Below, piece by piece: positions 28,022-35,767 of a DNA stretch of 64,000 nucleotides; positions within the stretch are counted from its first letter, which is position 1, and the number at the start of each line of letters is the position of its first letter. Under the pieces are notes generated by a model. The model had not been told where the DNA came from. It did not search any database and saw nothing but the letters and a program-made list of their open reading frames with translations. A program made the position numbers and the translations under genes. This DNA is from Streptomyces sp. S4.7 (GTDB lineage Bacteria; Actinomycetota; Actinomycetes; Streptomycetales; Streptomycetaceae), in contig NZ_CP048397.1 of the NCBI RefSeq assembly GCF_010384365.1, positions 3,720,001-3,784,000 on the forward strand. The letters run 5' to 3'.

Positions 28022-28570
28022 GTGTTTCACGTGAAACCAGTCAAGCGGCCCGTCCGCCGGGCACTCCTCGTCGTCCATGTCGCCGTCTCCGTGAGCTGGC
28101 TGGGCCTCACCCTCGGCCTGCTCACGCTCGGCATCACCGCGTACACCACCGGGGACTCCTCCCTCACCGAGGCGTCCTACCGTGCGATGAAGGTGTTCGC
28201 CGACTGGCTGCTCGCGCCCGTCGTCGTGATCACGCTGGTCAGCGGGCTGGTGCTCTCCCTGGGAACGCCCTGGGGGCTGGCCCGGTACCACTGGGTCCGG
28301 GTCAAGTTCTGGATCACGCTGGTCACCGGCGCGGCCACGGTCTTCGCACTGCGGCCGGGGATCGGAGAGGCCGCGGAGAGCGGCGGTGTGCCCGACATCA
28401 GTCTGGTCGCCGCGCCGTCGGTGGCGACCGGTGCGTATCTCTTCATGACCGTCGTCTCGGTGCTGAAGCCGTGGGGGCCGACACGCCGGGGGCGGCGGGT
28501 CCGGGCCGCCTCGGCCGGGAAGCGTGCCGGTCGCGAGGTGGCGGAGAAGCGCCTCGGCCCGGCCGCGTGA
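28022..28570 (+). CDS. DUF2269-like membrane protein
   Basis: This 182-residue protein begins (M)FHVKPVKRPVRRALLVVHVAVSVSW, followed by three further helices and a basic tail. The start GTG at 28022 sits in the parS palindrome, as in cydCD; no ribosome site is clear, and the preceding frame looks non-coding. The last 128 bp overlap the end of the convergent MFS gene. Its function is unknown; the DUF2269 label is a family impression. Confidence 0.75.
   Translation: MFHVKPVKRPVRRALLVVHVAVSVSWLGLTLGLLTLGITAYTTGDSSLTEASYRAMKVFADWLLAPVVVITLVSGLVLSLGTPWGLARYHWVRVKFWITLVTGAATVFALRPGIGEAAESGGVPDISLVAAPSVATGAYLFMTVVSVLKPWGPTRRGRRVRAASAGKRAGREVAEKRLGPAA
28024..28037. promoter_or_regulatory. parS site at a start codon
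   Basis: This is a perfect GTTTCACGTGAAAC. Its first G is the last base of the GTG start codon of the membrane protein gene. Confidence 0.95.
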
Positions 28571-29798
28571 CGGCCCCGGCGGGGACCGTGTCCGTCGCCG
28601 CCTCCGAGGTGGTGGCCGTGGTGGTCTCCGTGGTGGCGATCTCGCCGTCACGGGCAGCGCGGCGTTCCAGGGTGCGCGAGACGACGGCGAGGAGCAGCGC
28701 GGAGGCGGCCAGCGCGGCACCGACCCAGTTGGGCGCCGTGTACCCGAGCCCGGCGCCGATGACAAGGCCGCCGAGCCAGGCGGCGAGGGCGTTGCCGAGG
28801 TTGAACGCGCCGATGTTGACGGCGGAGGCGAGCGTCGGGGCGCCGGACGCCTGGTCGAGCACGCGCTTCTGGAGCGGCGGCACGGTCGCGAAGCCCAGCC
28901 CACCGATCAGGAGGAGGGTGACGGCAGCGGCGATCTTGTTGTGCGCGGTGAGGGTGAACAGCCCCAGGACGACGGACAGGGCGCCCAGCGAGACGTACAG
29001 CATGGGCATGAGGTGGCGGTCGGCGTACCTGCCGCCGATGAGGTTGCCGCCCACCATGCCGAGGCCGAGGAGCACGAGGAGCCAGGTGACGGAGGAGTCG
29101 GCGAAGCCGGCGGTCCGCGTCATCATCGGGGTGATGTAGGTGATCGCGGCGAAGACGCCGCCGAATCCGAGGACCGTCATCCCCATGGCGAGCAGGACCT
29201 GGACGTTGCGGAAGGCGGCCACCTCGTGGCGGATCCGTACGCCTCGCGGCCCGGGCTGCTCCGGTACGAGCTTGGCGACACCGGCGAGACCGACGACTCC
29301 CAGGCCCGCGACGAGGAGGAAGGTCGCGCGCCAGCCGGTGCTCTGGCCGACGTATGTGCCGAGGGGGACGCCCACGACATTGGCGAGGGTGAGACCGGTG
29401 AACATCATCGCGATGGCGCCGGCCCTCTTGTGCGGGGCGACGAGCCCGGCGGCGACGACCGAACCGATGCCGAAGAAGGCGCCGTGGGCGAGTGAGGCGA
29501 CGACCCGGCCGGTGAGCATGAGGCCGAAGGTGGGGGCGAGTGCGGACATGACGTTGCCCGCGATGAACAGGCCCATCAGCAGCATCAGCATGCGCTTGCG
29601 GCTGACGCGGGTGCCCAGGACGGTCATGATCGGCGCGCCGAGTACGACTCCGAGGGCGTAGCCGCTGACCAGATGGCCCGCGGTGGGGATGGTGACGGCG
29701 TACTCGGCGGCGACCTCGGGGAGCAGCCCCATGATCACGAATTCGGTGGTCCCGATCCCGAACGCCCCGATGGCCAGGGCGAGGAGCGCGAGTGGCAT
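28443..29798 (-). CDS. MFS drug-efflux transporter (DHA1 family)
   Basis: This 451-residue major facilitator has 12 hydrophobic helices and the DHA1 start MPLALLALAIGAFGIGTTEFVIMGLLPEVA in sections, resembling chloramphenicol and arabinose-efflux permeases (CmlR/AraJ type). A Thr/Pro/Arg-rich tail of about 70 residues extends past the last helix, and the gene's last 128 bp overlap the convergent gene. The ATG at 29798 has GGGAAAGG about 7 bases upstream. It is divergent from a MarR regulator, with an operator-like repeat between them. Confidence 0.92.
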   Translation of the reverse strand: MPLALLALAIGAFGIGTTEFVIMGLLPEVAAEYAVTIPTAGHLVSGYALGVVLGAPIMTVLGTRVSRKRMLMLLMGLFIAGNVMSALAPTFGLMLTGRVVASLAHGAFFGIGSVVAAGLVAPHKRAGAIAMMFTGLTLANVVGVPLGTYVGQSTGWRATFLLVAGLGVVGLAGVAKLVPEQPGPRGVRIRHEVAAFRNVQVLLAMGMTVLGFGGVFAAITYITPMMTRTAGFADSSVTWLLVLLGLGMVGGNLIGGRYADRHLMPMLYVSLGALSVVLGLFTLTAHNKIAAAVTLLLIGGLGFATVPPLQKRVLDQASGAPTLASAVNIGAFNLGNALAAWLGGLVIGAGLGYTAPNWVGAALAASALLLAVVSRTLERRAARDGEIATTETTTATTSEAATDTVPAGAVTRPGRGASPPPRDRHASRPRRPGPAAPGVSAPTASAPRRRS

Positions 29799-29909
29799 GG
29801 ATGTGGCCTTTCCCGGATGTGTGTCGGTACGCGGGCCGCTCGCGTGTGCGCTGCCCACGTGTGCGCTGCTGACGCGCCTGCTGCTTGTGCATGCGCTTTA
29901 CGAGCGTGG

Positions 29910-29940
29910 ACAATACTTGCAGACGCCGTTTAATTGCAAG
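29910..29940. promoter_or_regulatory. MFS promoter with overlapping MarR-type operator
   Basis: On the minus strand, TTGCAA (29934-29939) and TATTGT (29910-29915) form -35 and -10 boxes 18 bp apart, pointing to the MFS gene. CTTGCA (29916-29921) and TGCAAG (29935-29940) form an inverted repeat over this promoter. TTGCAGACG recurs at 29950-29958. Confidence 0.55.
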
Positions 29941-30023
29941 CGCGCTATATTGCAGACGTGCCCTATCCTGGGTCCCGCAAGCTCCGGTCGATGGAGACGA
30001 CGGAGACGACGGAGGAAGACGCC

Positions 30024-30506
30024 ATGACCGCCACGGATCCCGCACTCACCGCCCTCGCCCAGGGCTGGGTGGCCCTCTCCCTGCTGCACAGCAGGATCGA
30101 GACGCATATCGAGCGGGCCCTGCAGAGCGGGCACGATCTGAGTGTCCGTGAGTACTCGCTGCTCGACGTCCTCAGCCGCCAGCACGACGGCGAGGGCGGA
30201 CACCTTCAGATGAAGCAGGTCGCCGACGCGGTGGTCCTCAGCCAGAGCGCGACCACCCGACTGGTCACCCGTCTTGAGGATCGCGGCCTGCTCACGCGCT
30301 ATCTCTGCCCGACGGACCGGCGCGGGATCTACACCGACGTGAGCGAGGCGGGCCTGCGCCTCCTCGCCGGGGCCCGGCCGACGAACGACACCGCGCTGCG
30401 GGAGGCCCTGGACGCGGCGGCGACGAATCCGGAGCTCGCGCCGCTGGTCAGGGCCGTGGAGGAGCTGCGTGTACCCGCGCGGTCGACCCCGGTGACATCG
30501 GCGTAA
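30024..30506 (+). CDS. MarR-family transcriptional regulator
   Basis: This 160-residue MarR regulator has a winged helix in the middle (MKQVADAVVLSQSATTRLVTRLEDRGLLTRYL in sections, followed by the DRRGIYTDVSEAG wing). The ATG at 30024 is chosen over 29991 because GGAGG lies 8 bases before it. It is divergent from the MFS efflux gene, so it likely represses that pump until a drug-like ligand binds. A GNAT gene follows after 10 bp. Confidence 0.92.
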   Translation: MTATDPALTALAQGWVALSLLHSRIETHIERALQSGHDLSVREYSLLDVLSRQHDGEGGHLQMKQVADAVVLSQSATTRLVTRLEDRGLLTRYLCPTDRRGIYTDVSEAGLRLLAGARPTNDTALREALDAAATNPELAPLVRAVEELRVPARSTPVTSA

Positions 30507-30516
30507 TCTGCGAGCC

Positions 30517-30981
30517 ATGAGCGATCTGCGCATACGGCCGGCCGACGCCGGTGACCTCCCCGAGATCGTGGCGATGCTCGCCGACGATCCACTGGGAGCG
30601 GCACGCGAGTCGCCGGACGACCTCACCCCTTACCTCAGGGCCTTCGAGCGGCTCGCCGACGACCCGAATCAGTACCAGGTCGTCGCCGAACGCGACGGGC
30701 GCGTCGTCGGCACGCTCCAACTGACGATCATCGCGGGCATCTCACGCCGGGGCGCCACGCGTTCGGTCATCGAGGGCGTCCGCGTACACGTCGACGAGCG
30801 CGCCTCCGGCCTCGGCACCCGGCTGATCCGGTGGGCCATCGATGAATCCGGGCGCCAGGGCTGCCAGTTGGTCCAGCTGACGTCCGACGCGACGCGAAAG
30901 GACGCCCAGCGCTTCTACGAGCGGCTCGGATTCACCGCGTCCCACGTCGGATTCAAGATGAGCCTGGAGAGCGGGAGCTGA
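30517..30981 (+). CDS. GNAT-family N-acetyltransferase
   Basis: This 154-residue GNAT acyltransferase has VHVDERASGLGTRLIRWAIDESGRQGCQLVQLTS (in sections), including the acetyl-CoA pyrophosphate-binding Q/RxxGxG/A-type loop SGLGTRL, and the late RFYERLGFTASHVGFKM motif. Acetyl acceptor is unknown. It starts 10 bp after the MarR stop and is probably in that operon, perhaps as a drug-modifying or resistance partner of the pump, which is inferred. Confidence 0.9.
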   Translation: MSDLRIRPADAGDLPEIVAMLADDPLGAARESPDDLTPYLRAFERLADDPNQYQVVAERDGRVVGTLQLTIIAGISRRGATRSVIEGVRVHVDERASGLGTRLIRWAIDESGRQGCQLVQLTSDATRKDAQRFYERLGFTASHVGFKMSLESGS

Positions 30982-31023
30982 CGCGAGGGACGGCCCGGTG
31001 CGGGCACCGGCGCCGTGCGTCCG

Positions 31024-31037
31024 GTTTCACGTGAAAC
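31024..31037. promoter_or_regulatory. parS site downstream of serine hydrolase
   Basis: This is a perfect GTTTCACGTGAAAC located 1 bp beyond the stop codon of the leftward serine hydrolase gene. Confidence 0.95.
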
Positions 31038-31038
31038 A

Positions 31039-32415
31039 TCACAGACCGCGCCAGCCCTGCTCGTCCACCCCGCCCGGGACCGCGTCCCCCGGCGCGTACG
31101 GCTCGCGGGTGTAGACGAAGGAGCCCAGGTCGAGATGGCTCACCCGGCCGTCCGGGCGGCGGACGGCCTTCAGCGTCTCCCCCGTGTAGTAACCGTCGAG
31201 CCCCTTCCACGTACCGTCCGCTCGGGCCACGAACCGGGAACGCCGGCCCGCGTCGCGCAGCGGCGCGAAGTCCAGTCCGCGATCCGCCGTCAGGCGCAGG
31301 ACATACGGAGTCGCCCCCCAGTACCAGGGACCCGTCAGCTCCAGCAGTGACTGGTCGACCTCGGGCAGCGGCCGCCACGGCTCGGGGATACGGGGCTCCG
31401 CCTCCGCGACGATGTTGATGAGTTCGGCGGCCACGACACCGGTGAGCGGGCCGGAGGTGGCGTTGGCGAGCGCGACGCCGACCAGTCCGTCCTCGACACT
31501 CACCCAGAGCGCGGCGACAAAGCCGGGCAGCGAGCCCGTATGCCCGGCGTATGTGCGGCCACCCCCGTGGACGAGCTGCACGCCGAGCCCGTAACCGCCG
31601 CCCCACTGACCGCTCTCGGGGGGCGTGGCGGGAGTCCGGGCCTCCTGTACGGAAGCGGCGCTCAGGACCCGGTCGTCGCCCCCGGCGAGGAACGCCCCGA
31701 AACGGCACAGATCGTCCGCCGTCGACCAGAGCTGGCCCGCCGGGGCCATCAGGCCGAGATCCTCGGCCGGTTCGGGCAGGATCGCGTCCGCCCAGGGATG
31801 CACGGCCCAGCCGCCGGCCGCCGGGGCGACGGGCTGTGTGGTCGTACGGCGCATCGACAGCGGCTCCAGGATCTCCCGCCGCAGCACCGCCTCCCAGGGC
31901 GCGCCGCGCAGCGCCTCGATCAGCGAACCGAGCAGGGTGTAGCCGGGGTTGGAGTAGTGGTGCAGCCGGCCCGCGGGGTGCAGCACGGGGTTCTCGCCGA
32001 GCACGTCGGCCAGTTCGGGGCGCGTCGTGCCGGGCGTGCGCTCCCACCAGGGGGCCGGTGCCTCGGCCGCCAGACCTGCCCCGTGGCCGAGGAGCTGGGC
32101 GATGGTGACCTCACCGACCCCGGTACCGGGCAGGTGCTTCTCCAGCGGGTCGGCCAGATCGAGCAGGCCCTCGTCGCGCAGCCGCAGCACCAGAACGGCG
32201 GTGAAGCACTTGGTGATCGAGCCGATCCGGTACTGGGTGTCCGCGTCCGGCTCATGACCGTCCACACAGCTGCGCCCGCCGGACCAGACCGTGTGCCCGT
32301 CGCGCGCGACCGCGCCGACGAGCGAGGGGGCGCGCCCTTCGGACTGCGCGGTGGCGACGCGGTGCAGCAGGGCCCGTCGCGTACTGGGGAGGAGTTCTTC
32401 GAGGGGTGAGGTCAT
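31039..32415 (-). CDS. Serine hydrolase of the beta-lactamase class C/esterase fold
   Basis: This 458-residue protein has the class C catalytic set: SxxK (GSITKCF), the YxN-like YSN (HHYSNPGYTLLGS) and HTG (AGHTGSLPGF). Such proteins act as D-Ala-D-Ala peptidases or esterases more often than as drug-hydrolysing lactamases. No signal peptide is seen, which favours a cytoplasmic esterase. The ATG at 32415 is used; the ATG at 32424 is a possible alternative and neither has a strong ribosome site. An additional C-terminal domain of about 130 residues follows. Confidence 0.87.
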   Translation of the reverse strand: MTSPLEELLPSTRRALLHRVATAQSEGRAPSLVGAVARDGHTVWSGGRSCVDGHEPDADTQYRIGSITKCFTAVLVLRLRDEGLLDLADPLEKHLPGTGVGEVTIAQLLGHGAGLAAEAPAPWWERTPGTTRPELADVLGENPVLHPAGRLHHYSNPGYTLLGSLIEALRGAPWEAVLRREILEPLSMRRTTTQPVAPAAGGWAVHPWADAILPEPAEDLGLMAPAGQLWSTADDLCRFGAFLAGGDDRVLSAASVQEARTPATPPESGQWGGGYGLGVQLVHGGGRTYAGHTGSLPGFVAALWVSVEDGLVGVALANATSGPLTGVVAAELINIVAEAEPRIPEPWRPLPEVDQSLLELTGPWYWGATPYVLRLTADRGLDFAPLRDAGRRSRFVARADGTWKGLDGYYTGETLKAVRRPDGRVSHLDLGSFVYTREPYAPGDAVPGGVDEQGWRGL

Positions 32416-32491
32416 GGTCCACATCTATCGGTAGAGCCCTGTCCCGTCGACCGCATTTCGGCGACCCTGCCTCCGGGGGCGGAGCGCTCTC

Positions 32492-33359
32492 TCAGAGCGC
32501 CAGGCCGTCGAGGATCCCGGCCACCTTCGGGGCCTGGAGCAGGAACCCCGTGTGGCTGCTGTCCAGGGTGTGCACGTCGTAGGGGTTCTGCGGCGTCAGC
32601 TCGTCCGCCTCGGCGATCAGCCGGTCCTGCATGGCGAGCGGGATCGACCGGTCGTTGGCGAGGCGAATGTAGGAGCGGGCGACCGTGCCCCACATATCGG
32701 CGTGCCCACGCCCCTCGCCACCGATCACCATCAGCGACTTGTCGGGCTGGAGGATGTTGATGAAGGCCATGAACTCCGCGTCGGTGGCCTCCGCCATCGT
32801 CGCCTCCTTGAGGGCGGCGAGCAGCTGCGGATCGGCGGTGCGGTAGTTGGCCCGGCCGACTCCGATCACCTCCGGGTCCCCCACGTTGAAACCGCCGAGA
32901 CCGGGGAGCAGGCTGTCGGCGAACTCCGGCTCCGCCATGTACTCCATCGGGTTGCCGTGCCGCACGCACGACCACGCGGAGATGTACACGAGCCGGTCGA
33001 TCAGACCGGGAATCTCATTGCCGACGGCGGTGGTCGTCAGTCCGCCGAGGCTTGCGCCGACGAGCACCACCGGCCCGTGCCCGGCCACCCGGCGGACGGC
33101 ATCGGCCACCAGGTCGACGTTGTCCCGCAGGGTGACACCGGCCAGGGTCGACGGCTCGGCCGCCCACGCGTCGAGATCCTGCGGTGCCTGGTAGGCGACC
33201 GGATACTGCGCGTCGAGCCCGTGCCCCGGCAGATCGACGGCGAGACCGCGGTGCCCGATCCAGCGCCAGCTCCCGCTGGATCGGGGCCCACATGAAGGAG
33301 CCGCCGCACGAGCCGTCCACGAGTACGAACGTGGGGCGGGCAGCAGCGGCGGAGGGCAC
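32492..33359 (-). pseudogene. Alpha/beta hydrolase gene with apparent frameshift
   Basis: The last 260 or so codons read as an alpha/beta hydrolase with nucleophile motif VGASLGGLTT and a late HTGFLLQAP histidine. The N-terminal strand and oxyanion region (ARPTFVLVDGSCGGSFMWAPIQRELAL) lies in another frame that begins at a GTG at about 33359. The join is near 33274-33280, where the sequence reads as if one G is extra between RELAL and IGHRGLAVDLPGHG. Without the shift the long frame starts with non-conserved sequence. It may be a true lesion or an indel in the consensus. It precedes the serine hydrolase gene by 76 bp. Confidence 0.75.
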
Positions 33360-33529
33360 TGGGACCAGTCCAGTTCGACGGAGTCGGAGAGTGCGACGAG
33401 CGTATCGACGGCCGGACTTCTCATCCGTACTTTGGTCGGCCGAGCGGTGGCGACGAGCCATACCTTGGACGGAAACGGCAGTACAGAAGGCGGGTTACCG
33501 GGCCCGTACCCCGTTCCTAGCGTTGAGCC

Positions 33530-33873
33530 ATGACAGCCGAGACGACGCACGAGACCCCGCGCACGGCACCGGCTCACCCAGGCCGGGCAGGAGCGAACTG
33601 AAGGCGGCGAGGACGGAAGGCACCCTCCCCGCGTACGTCTTCGACGGCCCGGCCGCCCACCGGGACCGACGGCTGCGCCGCGTCGTCGCGGGAACGGCGA
33701 TCCCCGCCGGCCTGGGACGGTCGCTGATACGCATGGGCAGGGCCGCCGATCCGGACCACGGCCACGACTACGAGGACGGCGGGGACCCGGACTCGCCTTC
33801 CGGCAGCCACTCGTCCCCGGAACCGGGCGGCTTCAGCTGCGGAAGCGGCGGCGGGGGCGGCGGCAGCGACTAG
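33530..33873 (+). CDS. Small Gly-rich hypothetical protein, start uncertain
   Basis: From about 33595 to the TAG at 33873 there is strong third-position GC bias in one frame (LPAYVFDGPAAHRDRRLRRV, ending CGSGGGGGGSD). That frame has no good start codon. The ATG at 33530 lies in another frame that stops at 33601, so an indel near 33590 would join them. The product would be about 110 residues with one weak hydrophobic segment and a Cys/Gly tail. I do not recognise the family. It is divergent from the alpha/beta hydrolase gene. Confidence 0.45.
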
Positions 33874-34080
33874 GTCCGGACAGAGCCCGGGGTGGGGCTG
33901 ATCCGATAGCCTCCAGCGCCCCCGGTCGCCCGCCTCGGCGACCTCGGAGCGGGCGACGTCCCCGGAGTCCTCGAAGTCCGCCGGAAGAATTTCGCGGCAG
34001 GATGTCGAGAACCCGGCCGCGGCTCCGTCTCAGGGGTGAACGCGGCCACAATGGGCCGTACAGCACCAAGGAGAACCATC

Positions 34081-34488
34081 ATGGCCAAGTACCTGCTGCT
34101 CAAGCACTACCGGGGCACTCCGACCGCGGTCAACCACGTGCCGATGAACCAGTGGGAGCCGGAGGAGGTCGTGGCTCACGTGCAGTACATGCGTGACTTC
34201 GCCGCTCGGCTCGAAGGCACCGGCGAGTTCGTCGACGGCCAGGCGCTCTCCGAGAAGGGCACGTTCGTCCGCTACGACGGCGAGGGACGGCCACCGGTCA
34301 CCGACGGCCCGTTCGCGGAGACCAAGGACCTGATCGCGGGCTGGATGGTGATCGACGTCGAGACCTACGAGCGGGCGCTCGAACTGGCGGCGGAGCTGTC
34401 CGCGGCTCCGGGCGCGGGCGGGAAGCCGATCCACGAGTGGCTTGAGCTGCGCCCGTTCCTCGCCGCGTCCCCGACCGTCACGGAGTGA
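34081..34488 (+). CDS. DGPF-domain (YCII-like) protein
   Basis: This 135-residue protein begins MAKYLLLKHYRG and contains VTDGPFAETKDLIAGWMVID, the DGPF motif of YCII-related proteins. These are often encoded next to ECF42-type sigma factors, as here. AAGGAG lies about 8 bases before the ATG at 34081. The sigma gene starts by overlap (GTGA) with its stop, giving translational coupling. DGPF proteins are suspected partners of the sigma factor; their chemistry is unknown. Confidence 0.92.
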   Translation: MAKYLLLKHYRGTPTAVNHVPMNQWEPEEVVAHVQYMRDFAARLEGTGEFVDGQALSEKGTFVRYDGEGRPPVTDGPFAETKDLIAGWMVIDVETYERALELAAELSAAPGAGGKPIHEWLELRPFLAASPTVTE

Positions 34489-35642
34489 CGCGCATGGACG
34501 AGGCGCTGCTGCGCACCCTCACCCCCGCGGTGATCGGCGTCCTCGTCCGTCGCGGAGCGGACTTCGCGTCGGCCGAGGACGCCGTGCAGGACGCCCTGGT
34601 CGAGGCTCTGCGCGTATGGCCGGACGACCCGCCGCGCGATCCCAGGGGCTGGCTGGTCACCGCGGCCTGGCGCAAGTTCCTCGACACCGCCCGCGCCGAG
34701 ACCTCACGACGGCTCCGCGAGGTGCGCGTCGAGAGCGAGCCAGTGCCCGGCGCGGGCGAGGCGGTGGACGACACGCTCCATCTGTACTTCCGGTGCGCGC
34801 ACCCGTCCCTGACACCGGCCTCGGCCGTCGCGCTCACGCTGCGCGCGGTCGGCGGCCTGACCACACGCCAGATCGCGCGCGCCTACCTGGTGCCGGAGGC
34901 GACCATGGCCCAGCGCATCAGCAGGGCCAAGCGGACCGTCTCCGGTGTCCGGTTCGACCGGCCCGGTGACGTCGCCACGGTGCTGCGCGTGCTCTACCTG
35001 GTCTTCAACGAGGGCTACTCCGGCGATGTCGACCTCGCCGGCGAGGCGATCCGGCTCACTCGCCAACTCGCGGCCAGGACCCACCACGAGGAGGTCGCGG
35101 GACTGCTCGCGCTCATGCTGCTCCACCACGCACGCCGCCGGGCACGGACCGGCCCCGACGGCAGGCTCGTGCCTCTCGCGGAGCAGGACCGCGGCCTGTG
35201 GGACACGCGTCTGATCGCCGAGGGCGTCGACGTGCTCCAGGCAGCCCTCGCCCGCGACCGGCTGGGCGAGTTCCAGGCCCAGGCCGCCGTCGCCGCGCTC
35301 CACGCCGATGCCCGGTCGGCCGAGGAGACCGACTGGGTGCAGATCGTGGAGTGGTACGACGAACTGGTGCGGCTCACCGACAACCCGGTGGCCCGCCTCA
35401 ACCGGGCCGTCGCGGTCGGCGAGGCCGACGGCGCGCGGGCCGGCCTGGCGGCCCTGGCGGCGCTCGACCCCGCCCTGCCCCGCCACACCGCCGTCGCGGC
35501 GTATCTGCACGAGCGCGACGGCGACCCGGCGACCGCGGCCCGGCTCTACGCCGAAGCCGCCCGATCGGCGACCAGCCTGCCGGAACGCGACCACCTCACA
35601 CGCCAGGCCGCACGGCTCAACGCGAGGCTGAGGGGCTGCTGA
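34485..35642 (+). CDS. ECF42-type RNA polymerase sigma factor with C-terminal extension
   Basis: This 385-residue protein has sigma region 2 (DAVQDALVEALRVWP, residues about 26-40) and region 4 (RAVGGLTTRQIARAYLVPEATMAQRISRAKR in sections), followed by about 200 residues of helical, TPR-like sequence (LNRAVAVGEADGARAGLAALAAL). A classic anti-sigma gene is absent. The combination of long C-terminal domain and a coupled DGPF gene is that of the ECF42 group. The GTG at 34485 overlaps the upstream stop; the ATG at 34494 is an alternative. It converges with dnaB. Confidence 0.92.
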   Translation: MTRMDEALLRTLTPAVIGVLVRRGADFASAEDAVQDALVEALRVWPDDPPRDPRGWLVTAAWRKFLDTARAETSRRLREVRVESEPVPGAGEAVDDTLHLYFRCAHPSLTPASAVALTLRAVGGLTTRQIARAYLVPEATMAQRISRAKRTVSGVRFDRPGDVATVLRVLYLVFNEGYSGDVDLAGEAIRLTRQLAARTHHEEVAGLLALMLLHHARRRARTGPDGRLVPLAEQDRGLWDTRLIAEGVDVLQAALARDRLGEFQAQAAVAALHADARSAEETDWVQIVEWYDELVRLTDNPVARLNRAVAVGEADGARAGLAALAALDPALPRHTAVAAYLHERDGDPATAARLYAEAARSATSLPERDHLTRQAARLNARLRGC

Positions 35643-35767
35643 GCGGCAGAGCGACGAGGGTCCGAACACCGTCCGGTGGCGCCGCAGGTCCACGCCCCGG
35701 CGCCTTCGCTTCGACGCCTGGGCCCCGTCCGGGCGTGACCGCACTCCCACCGGTACAGCCGCGTCGC

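Noticed and set aside
33184..33594. Upstream part of the 229-codon plus-strand frame that ends at 33873
   Set aside because: Before about 33595 this frame is antisense to the hydrolase gene and has no coding bias; only its last part looks real.
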